NCBI GenBank assembly: GCA_013285655.1
Contig: JABDHI010000017.1
Coordinates: 1-44,986 of the forward strand
DNA length: 44,986 nt
Direction: 5' to 3'
Source: Bacteroidota bacterium
GTDB lineage: Bacteria > Bacteroidota > Bacteroidia > JABEUT01
Part shown: positions 1 to 8,535 of the stretch, in pieces
Position numbering within the stretch: the stretch's first letter is position 1
Layout: every line of letters starts with the position of its first letter
Notes under the pieces: model-generated
Told to the model about the DNA's origin: nothing
Database searches by the model: none
Seen by the model: only the letters and a program-made list of their open reading frames with translations
Translations under genes and position numbers: made by a program

Positions 1-399
1 TCCGGTACCATTCCTGAAAAGTATGGCGATCTTCAAAATCTTCTCCGACACATTTTTTATGCCGAAGTAATTCCGGAGCGACGTAGAGCTATCTATCTTA
101 AACGCCCACAAATTGGTTCCGGTGTTTGTAGCCTGCTCCCAGCTTGCAGTTGTACCCCAAACTGTGCGAACATATTTCCAGTCGTTTGCCGAAGTACTTA
201 ATGTGGTTATAACACCCATTTGTACGTATACATCCGTTGTAGGCGTATAGTTAAGCAGGCCCTGGTTACCATAATTGGCATTCATGGTAATAGTTACGGG
301 CAACGAACTTTCCTGAACAAATACAGGAGACCAGGTTAATAATTGTGCTTTTGCAAAAAAAGTCAATAGTAAAAAAATGGGAAGAATAATTTTTTTCAT
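1..399 (-). CDS. Secreted protein, N-terminal part only (possible alpha-amylase-family enzyme)
   Basis: The reading frame starts at an ATG on the minus strand and runs open off the left edge of the window, so only about 133 residues are visible. They begin with a clear signal peptide (MKKIILPIFLLLTFFAKAQ). The mature part has a beta-rich pattern with phrases such as VFVQESSLPVTITMNAN, GVITTLSTSANDWKYV and NLWAFKI. This resembles the N-terminal domain that precedes alpha-amylase-type catalytic domains in secreted Bacteroidota proteins, but I recognise it only by style and no catalytic residues are visible. Export to the surface is likely. The upstream neighbour on the same strand is a receiver protein 185 bp away. 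Confidence 0.6.
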   Translation of the reverse strand, partial: MKKIILPIFLLLTFFAKAQLLTWSPVFVQESSLPVTITMNANYGNQGLLNYTPTTDVYVQMGVITTLSTSANDWKYVRTVWGTTASWEQATNTGTNLWAFKIDSSTSLRNYFGIKNVSEKILKIAILFRNGTG

Positions 400-584
400 T
401 GCCAGGAAGAATGAAATTTATAGTTATATTAACTACAAACAAATGTATTAAAAAAAGAGTGCCTTCCAGGCTTCAGTTGCACTGTCGCTTCTTCAGGAAG
501 CATATATAAACACTACGCTTCCAGTAGCTTAACCGATACAGATATTAAAAAAATAAAATCCAAATAATTGTGCGTAACCTGCTA

Positions 585-1205
585 TTAAACCAAATGCGGT
601 TCGACAGAAGGGTGCTCTAATAAATATTTATTGAGCATGGCATGTAACGAATCGTAATAGGCCTTTAAATTTCTCAGCGTTACCTGCGGTTTTACATCAT
701 CAGGGATAGTTTCCTGCATTTCCTCAATATATTTCGATAATTCAGGGTATTTCTCCATTATAGTCATGGTTATTTTAAGAATCCTGGAATTAAACTCCTT
801 TTCCATGCTATTCTTCAATATGTTTTGTATCCGGATTAGGGCTGTTTCGGTTTTTACCACATAATCATAGGCACCATTTGTAATACAGTCTTTAGCAATT
901 TGAAGCTTATCTTCGCCAGACAACATTACCACAATTGTCCAATAATTGAGCGCTTTTATTTTTTTTAATATATCTATCCCATTCAAGGCATTTTCCGAAT
1001 CGGTATTTAAATGATAATCCAGAATAACCATATCGGCTGCAGTTTCAGGGCTCTCTTTTATTCTGCTTAAACATGCTTCGCCCGTAGAAAACGATTCTAT
1101 CCGAATTTCTGACTTAAACTGCTCAGTAAGCGATAGTTCCAATGTCTTTATAAATAGATCATTGTCATCTACCAGCATTATTTTTATAGCGTTCTGCATT
1201 TCCAT
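585..1205 (-). CDS. Single-domain response regulator with helical C-terminal extension
   Basis: This is a CheY-like receiver of about 130 residues. The acidic pair lies in IMLVDDND, the likely phospho-acceptor Asp63 in MVILDYHLN, the Thr/Ser position in VVMLSGED and the conserved Lys in DYVVKTET. About 70 predicted helical residues follow, with no DNA-binding motif that I recognise. I chose the ATG at 1205 because the receiver begins right after it; a longer frame reaches an ATG at 1313 but adds 36 atypical residues. An insertion after the phospho-site (NTDSENALNG) is shared with the receiver at 4771-5277, so the two are paralogues. The gene is divergent from the hybrid kinase at 1441, which is a plausible partner. 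Confidence 0.85.
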   Translation of the reverse strand: MEMQNAIKIMLVDDNDLFIKTLELSLTEQFKSEIRIESFSTGEACLSRIKESPETAADMVILDYHLNTDSENALNGIDILKKIKALNYWTIVVMLSGEDKLQIAKDCITNGAYDYVVKTETALIRIQNILKNSMEKEFNSRILKITMTIMEKYPELSKYIEEMQETIPDDVKPQVTLRNLKAYYDSLHAMLNKYLLEHPSVEPHLV

Positions 1206-1440
1206 TTTTTCTTCGTTTAGTATTGGATTAATGAATCTAATCGGTATTGCAAAATTGGGTACGCCCACCTTTACTTTACTTATATAAAGCCCTCTACGAG
1301 TTACATCATTCACTCTTTATCACAATTGAAACCACTACTCGCGAATTCTCCTCAGGCAGTGATATATGTAAGTCACCTCTTTAATTATGTAACGCTTTCC
1401 ATAGCGCGCATTGCAACTTTTGCTACCCCATAATACAGGC

Positions 1441-3285
1441 ATGAAAGGTTCATTTGAAAAAATACTTATCTTCTTTATTTCGTTTGCAACCATTGCATTG
1501 CTATCGGTATTCATTGTTTCCTACTACAACACCAAAAAAGTAAAAGAAACCGGAGATGTGGTTGAACGCACCCAGGAAGTAATAAGCAAGAGCGATAATA
1601 TTTTGTTAGATGCCTTAAACCTGGAAACAGGCGCCAGAGGTTATATTTTAACCGGAGACGAAACATACCTTCAGCCGTTTAATAAAGCCAGCAGCCAGAT
1701 AATTACAGATATAGATACCCTTGCATTGGTTACCCGTGGCAGCCGCAATCAGCAAATGCGCATTTCGGCATTGAGAGTTATAGTAGACCAAAGATTAGTC
1801 TATTCGAAAAAGATAATTGATGAACGGCGCCAGAATGTGGATTTGACCGAGGTAGAAAAAGCAATTTCGAACGGAAGAGGGAAAATTATTACCGACGAAA
1901 TACGCGAAATACTTGCCGGCATTAACTTAGAAGAGTTTAGTTTACTAAGACAGGGAAAAATAGACAATGGAAATAGCAGTAAGTATTCTCAATTACTGTT
2001 TTTGCTATTGGCGGCTTTGGTATTTGTAATACTAGGGCTTATTATTGCTCTTAGCCGCGATCAGAAAGCAAAGAAAAAAATTGCCCGTGAACTGGAGGGG
2101 TCAATATTAATAGCTGAGCAAGCAACCCGGAAAGCTGAAGAAGCAAATAAATTAAAAGAAGCTTTCCTTGCCAATATGAGCCACGAGATACGCACCCCCA
2201 TGAATGCTATCATTGGTTTTTCAGATATGCTTTCGAAAGAGAAACTGGAGGACAAGGGAAGGGAGTACGTTAAAATTATTAAATCGGCCGGAGAGAATTT
2301 ACTTACCATTATAAACGACATTCTTGATATTTCGAAAATAGAAGCCGGCATGATGGCCTTTGAAGAATGCCCGTTTAGCGTGAAAGAATTATTTAAATCG
2401 TTAAACGTAATGCTGATGGGCAAAGCAACAGAAAAGAAGCTTGGCTTAACTTTTACCTGCAACGATAATATACCTGATCATTTACTTGGCGACCCAACAC
2501 GTTTAACTCAGATAATAATTAATATAGTTGGCAATGCCATTAAATTTACGCAACATGGCAGTATTACTGTTCATGCAAGCACATCTAGAAAGGAAAATGG
2601 AAAAACCGTTATCGATTTTACAGTAACTGATACCGGCATAGGCATACATGCTGATAAACTCGAACATATTTTCGAAAGGTTTCGCCAGGCAGAAACTCAA
2701 ACCACACGCAAGTATGGTGGCACAGGCCTTGGGTTAAGTATTGCAAAACAATTGGTAGAACTACAAGGCGGAAAAATATCAGTTACAAGTGAACTTGATA
2801 AAGGCTCTGTATTTTCATTCTCCATTCCTTACACAGAATCGGTTAGTGACCTTATATTAAAAACCCGCTCGCGAGAAAAGTACGATATGCAGGATCTCTC
2901 TAAACTGAATATTTTATTAGTTGAAGATAATCAATTAAACATACAACTGATCTTGAGTCTCTTTTCAGAATATAATTTAAAGGTGCAAGTAGCAGAGAAC
3001 GGAAGTATTGCAATTGAAAAGATGAAAGAAAATACGTTCGATATTATTTTGATGGATATGGAAATGCCTGTTATGAACGGATATGAAGCAACCGCGATAA
3101 TCAGGAATGAGCTAAAAAGTAACATTCACATTATTGCCATGACCGCACATGCTATGGCCGGCGAAAGAGAAAAATGCCTGGCACTCGGCATGAATGAATA
3201 TGTATCAAAACCAATTAACGCAACTCTGCTATTCGATAAAATATACGACTTAACCTTAACCGATAAAAATTATGCATCAGCTTAA
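1441..3285 (+). CDS. CHASE3 hybrid histidine kinase with C-terminal receiver
   Basis: This is a membrane-bound sensor kinase of about 614 residues. TM1 covers about residues 8-29. A periplasmic CHASE3 domain follows (motif LETGARGYILTGDETYLQPF), then TM2 at about 185-205. The HisKA motif is ANMSHEIRTPMNAIIGF with His248, and the HATPase has DTGIGI and GGTGLGLS. The C-terminal receiver carries VEDNQLN and phospho-acceptor Asp539 in LMDMEMP. A TTG codon at 1411 could extend the frame by ten residues, but the ATG at 1441 gives a normal cytoplasmic start before TM1. The 3' end overlaps the HPt gene by 14 bp, which suggests translational coupling and a phosphorelay. Its CHASE3 domain resembles that of the kinase at 9045. 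Confidence 0.93.
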   Translation: MKGSFEKILIFFISFATIALLSVFIVSYYNTKKVKETGDVVERTQEVISKSDNILLDALNLETGARGYILTGDETYLQPFNKASSQIITDIDTLALVTRGSRNQQMRISALRVIVDQRLVYSKKIIDERRQNVDLTEVEKAISNGRGKIITDEIREILAGINLEEFSLLRQGKIDNGNSSKYSQLLFLLLAALVFVILGLIIALSRDQKAKKKIARELEGSILIAEQATRKAEEANKLKEAFLANMSHEIRTPMNAIIGFSDMLSKEKLEDKGREYVKIIKSAGENLLTIINDILDISKIEAGMMAFEECPFSVKELFKSLNVMLMGKATEKKLGLTFTCNDNIPDHLLGDPTRLTQIIINIVGNAIKFTQHGSITVHASTSRKENGKTVIDFTVTDTGIGIHADKLEHIFERFRQAETQTTRKYGGTGLGLSIAKQLVELQGGKISVTSELDKGSVFSFSIPYTESVSDLILKTRSREKYDMQDLSKLNILLVEDNQLNIQLILSLFSEYNLKVQVAENGSIAIEKMKENTFDIILMDMEMPVMNGYEATAIIRNELKSNIHIIAMTAHAMAGEREKCLALGMNEYVSKPINATLLFDKIYDLTLTDKNYASA

Positions 3286-3649
3286 CATCAATAAAAACGC
3301 CGCAAATGTTTGCGACCTGGCTTACCTCACCGAAATAATGGCAGGTAAAAAAACTCTAATAAAAGGAATTATGGATCGATTCCTTATTCAGATTCCTGAA
3401 GAGTTGAGTAATTTAAAAAACGCTATAGCAGAGGAAAAATATGCCAGCATACAAAGCTATGCACATACAATGAAATCTTCCGTTTCTATTATGGGTATTA
3501 CTACGCTTACGCCTATTTTAAAATTGATGGAAGACCTGGCTAAGCTGGGGTTAGATATTAAGAAAATTGAAGAGTTAAACAAACAATTGAATACCATTTG
3601 TAATAAAGCCCTGAGCGAAATTACAAATGAGAGTGTCGGTTATTTATAA
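3272..3649 (+). CDS. HPt-domain phosphotransfer protein
   Basis: This small protein of 125 residues is a stand-alone histidine phosphotransfer domain. The signature YAHTMKSSVSIMG contains the phosphorylatable His65, followed by a lysine and serine in the usual HPt arrangement. The rest is predicted helical, consistent with the four-helix HPt bundle. By family knowledge, HPt proteins carry phosphate between the receiver of a hybrid kinase and a second receiver. The gene overlaps the 3' end of the hybrid kinase by 14 bp and lies 120 bp upstream of a lone receiver gene, so the simplest inference is a chain from the hybrid kinase through this HPt to the downstream receiver proteins. Confidence 0.9.
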   Translation: MHQLNINKNAANVCDLAYLTEIMAGKKTLIKGIMDRFLIQIPEELSNLKNAIAEEKYASIQSYAHTMKSSVSIMGITTLTPILKLMEDLAKLGLDIKKIEELNKQLNTICNKALSEITNESVGYL

Positions 3650-3769
3650 AAGAAATTAAGAGTGTGGTATCCGCAAGTTTTTGCTGTAACTGTGTAATAC
3701 ATTACTATGCAAGTTGCGACACTTTTGTTCGGTACTTATTTACAAATGTTCGCGTAAAAAAGATTACAA

Positions 3770-4195
3770 ATGCCAGTAGAGAAAACGAATATATTTATTG
3801 TTGACGATAACTACTTAATGGTTACCGCTCTTAAACAATACCTCCAGAACAAATTCGGAGAAAGTGTGGAGATAACCACATTTAATGATGGTGAGAACTG
3901 CCTTAAAATGCTTCATAAGGAAATACACATTGTAATACTCGACTATTTAATGGCAGGCAAAAATGGATTAGAAACTCTGAAGTCAATTAAAATAACTAAC
4001 CCCAAAACAACCGTAATAATGCTGTCGGGCAACGAAGATATAGCGCTTGCTATAGAATCTTTCAGGGCGGGTGCTAAAGATTATGTTGTTAAAGGAGTTG
4101 ATTCGTGGAAAAAACTTACAAGCCTGTTAACTGATATTATTAAAAAACCTTTGCATTTTATTGTCAAAGGGTTTGGCGGATCGAATAAAAACTAG
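3770..4195 (+). CDS. Single-domain response regulator
   Basis: This 141-residue CheY-like protein has FIVDDNYL for the acidic pocket, phospho-acceptor Asp58 in VILDYLMAG, VIMLSGNED for the switch residue and DYVVKG for the conserved lysine. Only about 20 residues follow the receiver, so it has no output domain and probably acts by protein contact or as a phosphate sink. It is the first gene of a tight group with the ferritin (11-bp gap) and the membrane-tailed receiver. Upstream DNA contains ACACTTTTGT about 43 bp before the start, similar to sequences before 1441 and 5417. It most resembles the other two lone receivers of this locus. Confidence 0.9.
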   Translation: MPVEKTNIFIVDDNYLMVTALKQYLQNKFGESVEITTFNDGENCLKMLHKEIHIVILDYLMAGKNGLETLKSIKITNPKTTVIMLSGNEDIALAIESFRAGAKDYVVKGVDSWKKLTSLLTDIIKKPLHFIVKGFGGSNKN

Positions 4196-4206
4196 ATATA
4201 CTTTAA

Positions 4207-4758
4207 ATGAATACAAACAGGCTTTCGAAAACACTTACCGCTGCATTAAATGCACAAATGACAAAAGAAGCACATGCTTCGCAAATTTATTTGGCATATG
4301 CTGCATGGGCCAGTAGCCAGGGTTTTGGCGGCGTTTCTAATTTTCTCTTCAGGCATGCACAGGAAGAACGCAACCACATGATGAAAATATTAGAATATAT
4401 TTTAAAACGCGGCGCCGAAGTACATGTAACTGCAATACCTGCTCCGCCCGAAAATCCTGCAAACATAAACAGCTGTTTCGAAAAAGTATTTGCACATGAG
4501 GTGGATAATACCGAATCGGTTTATAAATTGGTAAAGATGAGCCTTGAAGAAGAAGATTGGGCTACATGGAGCTTTATGCAATGGTTTGTAAAAGAACAAG
4601 TAGAGGAAGAAACGCTCGCACTTGAACTGATGGATAAAATAAAAGTAGCAGGAGGAGAAAAGATAGGCCCCGACGCCCTATATCTATTAGATAAGGATAT
4701 GGAAACTACATCGGGCGAAGTAAAATCGGCATTGGAAGTAACAGCTGTAAATCCGTAA
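4207..4758 (+). CDS. ftnA: Bacterial non-heme ferritin
   Basis: This 183-residue protein is an iron-storage ferritin that oxidises Fe(II) and stores it as a mineral inside a 24-subunit shell in the cytoplasm. The ferroxidase ligands are visible: Glu21 in MTKEAHAS, Glu54 and His57 in HAQEERNH, Glu98 in AHEVDN, and Gln131 and Glu134 in KEQVEEE. They match the E. coli FtnA set with a constant offset of four residues. The length is slightly above the usual 165-175. It sits between two receiver genes with gaps of 11 and 12 bp, an unusual place for a ferritin, so its expression is probably tied to the phosphorelay genes. Confidence 0.93.
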   Translation: MNTNRLSKTLTAALNAQMTKEAHASQIYLAYAAWASSQGFGGVSNFLFRHAQEERNHMMKILEYILKRGAEVHVTAIPAPPENPANINSCFEKVFAHEVDNTESVYKLVKMSLEEEDWATWSFMQWFVKEQVEEETLALELMDKIKVAGGEKIGPDALYLLDKDMETTSGEVKSALEVTAVNP

Positions 4759-4770
4759 ACAGAATTATTA

Positions 4771-5277
4771 ATGAAAACCCCGATCAATATTTTTATAGTA
4801 GACGACAACCAGTTATTCGCCATGTCGTTAAAGGCGGATATAGAAACAACTTTTGCTGACAGGCCCATTAAAATATCGTTATTTGAAATTGGCGAAAAGT
4901 GCATGGATAGGTTCAAAAGGTCTACACCACAGCTCGTTATACTCGATTACTATTTGAATACGAACCACCCGTCCGCTGCAAATGGCATTAAGGTGCTAGA
5001 CTGGATAAAGAAAGAGAATGCAGATACTTATGTAATTATACTAACGGGAGATGATAATATAGATGTCGCTGTAAAGTCATTTCAACACGGCGCTTCTGAT
5101 TACATAGTTAAAACAGAAACCACTTTCAAAAAAATAAATTACTCCTTATTGAACATGTTCAATGTAATGGAGGCCCGAAATGATGTAAGGCGTTACAAAC
5201 GCTTACTCAGACTGCTATTTCTTTGTGTAGCATTTTTTATTGGCGGTGTAACAGCCATTTTCATTTACGCGCGTTAA
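4771..5277 (+). CDS. Response regulator with C-terminal membrane helix
   Basis: This 168-residue protein begins with a receiver: FIVDDNQLF, phospho-acceptor Asp59 in LVILDYYLN, VIILTGDDN and DYIVKTET. After the receiver comes a basic stretch (RRYKRLLR) and then one hydrophobic helix, LLFLCVAFFIGGVTAIFIYA, ending one residue before the stop. The predicted shape is a cytoplasmic receiver tail-anchored in the inner membrane, which is rare for a receiver. The insertion after the phospho-site (NTNHPSAANG) is shared with the minus-strand receiver at 585-1205. It is the last gene of the receiver-ferritin-receiver group. It could place the phosphorylation signal at the membrane, near the CHASE3 kinase. 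Confidence 0.9.
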   Translation: MKTPINIFIVDDNQLFAMSLKADIETTFADRPIKISLFEIGEKCMDRFKRSTPQLVILDYYLNTNHPSAANGIKVLDWIKKENADTYVIILTGDDNIDVAVKSFQHGASDYIVKTETTFKKINYSLLNMFNVMEARNDVRRYKRLLRLLFLCVAFFIGGVTAIFIYAR

Positions 5278-5416
5278 CACTTTTCTGTGCATTCCTTGCA
5301 CAATACCCCCTATTCCCTTAATACATGTAAGTATTTCAAATTAATGTGTAATGCTTTAGGAGGCATGCGGTATCACTTTTGTGCCCTAATAATTAACTAA
5401 CAATTAAAATAAAAAC

Positions 5417-7669
5417 ATGAAACATAATTTATTAAAAACAACAAAAATTGGCTTAGCCCTGCTAACCGCAACCATGAGTTGCAGTTTGGCATCTGCCACA
5501 GCCTTCGTAGCTAAAACCACCGGACTATGGAGCAGTGGCTCTACATGGACAGGCGGAATTGCCCCTGCATTTAAAGTAAGCTCACTCGATCAGATCACTA
5601 TCGGTACAGGAATTGTGATTACTATGGATAGCACGATTGTAATGACCGGCGGAGCTGCTACATTAGCTCTAACTGGGCAACTCACATCAACTACTAATTC
5701 AATTATAGTTGCCGCGGGTACATTTTCGGGTTCAGGCACCATAAGTGCTGACAGTTTAATTTTGGACGCCGGAGCTATTTTCTCTTTTTCGGGTTCACTT
5801 ACTGCTAACGTAGTAAACAATGCAATTGCCACACTTAGTACTCCTGCTGTAATTATGGTAAATTCAGTACTTACAAACAGCGGTGCATTTACAGTAATGA
5901 CCAGCGGTAGCCTTACTATGGGAGCCGGTTCAGTCATTAATGTAAAAGGTGGTACAATTTTAGCTAGTGGTGGTACACTCAATTTGTCATCTCCTTATTC
6001 TGTTAATTACATATCTCCCTCTATTATAACAGGGCAAGAGTTAAGCGGTACAGGTTTAAAGAACGTGACCGTTAATGTATTAACAGGCAACACCGTAACG
6101 CTATCATCAAGCATACTATTAACCGATTCGCTGAGAATGGTTAGTGGCTCTTTGGTATTAAGCGCACATAAGCTTACTGTTGATGGAACTATTTCAGGTT
6201 CGGGTACTATTACCGGCGATGCAAAGGCAGATATTGTTCTTGCAACAACAACCGGATTATCTTCTACTATTGCCTTTCTTAAAGGTTCTCAGGTAATAAA
6301 TGGGTTGACCTTAAATATTGGTTCAGGTAATTATGTTACCCTTTTATCAAACTTGGTAATCGACAGCACATTAACTCTTTCGGGAGGAAGTAATCTTGTT
6401 ATGAATGGTGATATGGTTACACTTACTGAAGGTTTTGCAGGTACTGGTTCATTTACAGTAAATGCTCAATCAGCACTTATTGTAAACAATACTACTTCAA
6501 TTGTTCCTACTCTATCCTTCATTGGTACAAGCATCGGGAAATTTACTTTAAACGTAGGTGCAACAAACACTGTTACATTAAATACTGACTTAAACGTAGA
6601 TACTCTTAATCTTCAAACCGGAACACTTGTTTTAAACGGTCACAATCTTTCAATTGACGGTAATATTACCGCACCCGGAACCGGCATGGTATTTGCTACC
6701 AGTGCATCCAACGTTTCTGTTACCGCGTCTTCTTCTACTTCCGATTCACTTACATTTACTTACCCTGGCAACACGGTAAATAATTTTACAGTGAATATTG
6801 GCGCAGCAGGTTCTGTTATGTTAGGCTCTGACCTAATAGTTAACGGAAAGCTTAAGTTAATGAATGGTCACCTAAATACCGGTACTAACAATTTACAAAT
6901 TGCATCTAGCGGTTCTGTAACCGGTGCAAACAGTAATTCATATGTAATTACCAATGCCGGTGGTTACTTAACCATGAATGCAGTTGTATCAGCAATTGAT
7001 ACTTTTCCTGTAGGAACACTTACCTCATACTCTCCTGCAAGCATTATGCTTAACACCGGTTCTTCTACCGGTACAGTTAGTGTAAATGTGTCGCCGGGTG
7101 TTTATTCATCAGGTACAACAGGTACATTATTATCTGCAACCCAACCTATGGTAAGTTCAACCTGGTTATTTGAAACCAGCATTACCTCGGGCCTTAATGC
7201 AAATATGCAGTTAACCTGGTCTCCGGCTAGCGAAGTAAATGGCTTTGTACACACAGGTGATTATATTGCTCACTACACTGCAGGCGCTTGGGATAAAGTA
7301 TCTGATTCTCTAAACGCATCTGTTGTTGCAGGTGGTATGTTTAGTATTGAAAGAAAAGCTATTACTTCAATGAGTCCTTTTGCTGTGTTTAACAGGAAGG
7401 CTGTTACCGGTATAAGTGAAGTAGTTTCGAATAGTTCATTCGAAGTGTACCCTAACCCAGTATCTCAAAATCTTTACATAAAGAATGATGCGGGTATTAC
7501 CGGTTTACTTAATGTAAGTATTTACAATGTACTTGGCCAGGTAGTAAGTACCAGCACAATTACAGGTTCTAACGCTGCTATATCAGTAAATGGATTAGCA
7601 CCGGGTAATTACTTTGTAAAAGTTAACAATGATAAAATGACCGTGATTAAGAAGTTCATCAAGATCTAG
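5417..7669 (+). CDS. Large T9SS-secreted surface protein with repeats
   Basis: This 750-residue protein has a signal peptide (about residues 1-27, ending near SLASATA). The segment TGLWSSGSTWTGG, common in Bacteroidota surface proteins, follows. The long middle, about 50-620, is low in charge and rich in Ser, Thr, Gly and Asn. It has recurring phrases such as LTLSGGSNLVMNG and LNLQTGTLVLNGHNLSIDG, which suggests a beta-helix or filament. The last 80 residues are a type A T9SS sorting domain (FEVYPNPVSQNLYI, YNVLGQVV, LAPGNYFVKV, KKFIKI). It is expected on the cell surface or released; an adhesin role is inference. It is a single gene closed by a strong terminator. Confidence 0.88.
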   Translation: MKHNLLKTTKIGLALLTATMSCSLASATAFVAKTTGLWSSGSTWTGGIAPAFKVSSLDQITIGTGIVITMDSTIVMTGGAATLALTGQLTSTTNSIIVAAGTFSGSGTISADSLILDAGAIFSFSGSLTANVVNNAIATLSTPAVIMVNSVLTNSGAFTVMTSGSLTMGAGSVINVKGGTILASGGTLNLSSPYSVNYISPSIITGQELSGTGLKNVTVNVLTGNTVTLSSSILLTDSLRMVSGSLVLSAHKLTVDGTISGSGTITGDAKADIVLATTTGLSSTIAFLKGSQVINGLTLNIGSGNYVTLLSNLVIDSTLTLSGGSNLVMNGDMVTLTEGFAGTGSFTVNAQSALIVNNTTSIVPTLSFIGTSIGKFTLNVGATNTVTLNTDLNVDTLNLQTGTLVLNGHNLSIDGNITAPGTGMVFATSASNVSVTASSSTSDSLTFTYPGNTVNNFTVNIGAAGSVMLGSDLIVNGKLKLMNGHLNTGTNNLQIASSGSVTGANSNSYVITNAGGYLTMNAVVSAIDTFPVGTLTSYSPASIMLNTGSSTGTVSVNVSPGVYSSGTTGTLLSATQPMVSSTWLFETSITSGLNANMQLTWSPASEVNGFVHTGDYIAHYTAGAWDKVSDSLNASVVAGGMFSIERKAITSMSPFAVFNRKAVTGISEVVSNSSFEVYPNPVSQNLYIKNDAGITGLLNVSIYNVLGQVVSTSTITGSNAAISVNGLAPGNYFVKVNNDKMTVIKKFIKI

Positions 7670-7690
7670 TAATTTTTTTATAACAAATTC

Positions 7691-7722
7691 AAGGCTGATA
7701 TAGAAATATATCAGCCTTTTTT
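7691..7722 (+). terminator. Rho-independent terminator after the T9SS surface gene
   Basis: A perfect 12-bp stem (AAGGCTGATATA with its complement), a GAAA tetraloop and a run of six T residues begin 22 bp after the stop codon. Confidence 0.93.
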
Positions 7723-7937
7723 GCTTAACAAAGTCCAATAAAATGAACTATTAATACTAAAATAAATACTAGCACCAATGAAAGAGTCGAAGCACTATTC
7801 CTTCAGAAAAAGGAGCGCTAACTAATAGTACGCATATAAACATGCATGTTATAAAAAGATGTAAGATAGTCACGAAATTATGTAATACATATAAGGACGA
7901 CTTAGACAATCTTTGTAATATTAAATTGATAGCCCTT

Positions 7938-8387
7938 ATGAAAACACAAACCAAAAATTCTGCTACAAAGACTGACCCCAATAAAATGAAGTCAACTAAC
8001 GTGTTGGACGAGAAAAAGGTTTATTCAGAAAAGGATCTGGTTCAGTTCAAGATAGTGATTATGGAAAAATTAAATGAGGCCATGCAGGATAACGAGCTTC
8101 TGAAGAATACTCTTACCCGTGCAGGAGAAAATGGCACAGAAGACACTTCACCTTCGTTTAAATCAATGGAAGATGGCTCGGATTCAGAAGCAAAGGAAGA
8201 AACCGCAAGACTTTCCCAACGTCAGGATAAATTTATCCGCAATCTTCAAGATGCACTTGTACGTATTGAGAACAAAACATATGGAATTTGCAATGTTACA
8301 GGCAAGCTTATTCCCAAAGAACGGTTACTTAGTGTACCCCATACTACTCTTAGTATTGGTGCCAAATTAAAACAGCAATTCAATTAG
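7938..8387 (+). CDS. TraR/DksA-family protein without the zinc finger
   Basis: This 149-residue protein has a helical, highly charged N-terminal part. Its C-terminal signature is YGICNVTGKLIPKERLLSVP, the Bacteroidota version of the TraR/DksA zinc-finger region. Only one of the four zinc cysteines remains, so metal binding is unlikely. By family, DksA proteins enter the secondary channel of RNA polymerase and adjust transcription with ppGpp. The ATG at 7938 is preferred over an upstream ATG at 7842 because a near-consensus -7 box (AATCTTTG, 7908-7915) lies 22 bp before it, matching the spacing of other promoters here. Two hairpins follow the gene. Confidence 0.82.
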   Translation: MKTQTKNSATKTDPNKMKSTNVLDEKKVYSEKDLVQFKIVIMEKLNEAMQDNELLKNTLTRAGENGTEDTSPSFKSMEDGSDSEAKEETARLSQRQDKFIRNLQDALVRIENKTYGICNVTGKLIPKERLLSVPHTTLSIGAKLKQQFN

Positions 8388-8432
8388 TTACATGCACTTC
8401 ATTACAAATAAATTGCTTTAAAAAAATTTAGA

Positions 8433-8496
8433 CCCCTTCCTGCGCCAAACATTTCTAATCTAATCATTGGCGAACTGAGCAACAGGAGGGGGTTTT
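8433..8496 (+). terminator. Nested hairpin after the DksA-like gene (terminator or small structured RNA)
   Basis: An outer 10-bp stem (CCCCTTCCTG with CAGGAGGGGG, one G-T wobble) encloses an inner 6-bp stem (CGCCAA with TTGGCG), followed by TTTTA. It is GC-rich compared with its surroundings. The loop is larger than in a standard terminator, so a small structured RNA is also possible. Confidence 0.55.
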
Positions 8497-8506
8497 ATCA
8501 TCTACT

Positions 8507-8535
8507 AAAAAGGCCCGTATAATACGGCCTTTTTA
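8507..8535. terminator. Bidirectional terminator
   Basis: The stem AAAAAGGC with GCCTTTTT is extended inward by CGTAT and ATACG with one bulged C. A-rich and T-rich flanks let it work on either strand. Confidence 0.75.

Noticed and set aside
5370-5410. AGGAGG followed by ATG at about 5365, opening an 11-codon frame before the surface-protein gene
   Set aside because: The AGGAGG is only one base from the ATG, too close for a working ribosome site, and this lineage rarely uses strong Shine-Dalgarno sites.
5590-5982. Minus-strand frame of 130 codons inside the T9SS surface gene
   Set aside because: It is antisense to a clearly real secreted protein and its Val/Ile/Pro-rich product is a product of the Thr/Ser/Asn repeats.
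7842-7937. Longer N-terminus for the DksA-like protein
   Set aside because: A near-consensus promoter box lies inside it, 22 bp before the ATG at 7938.
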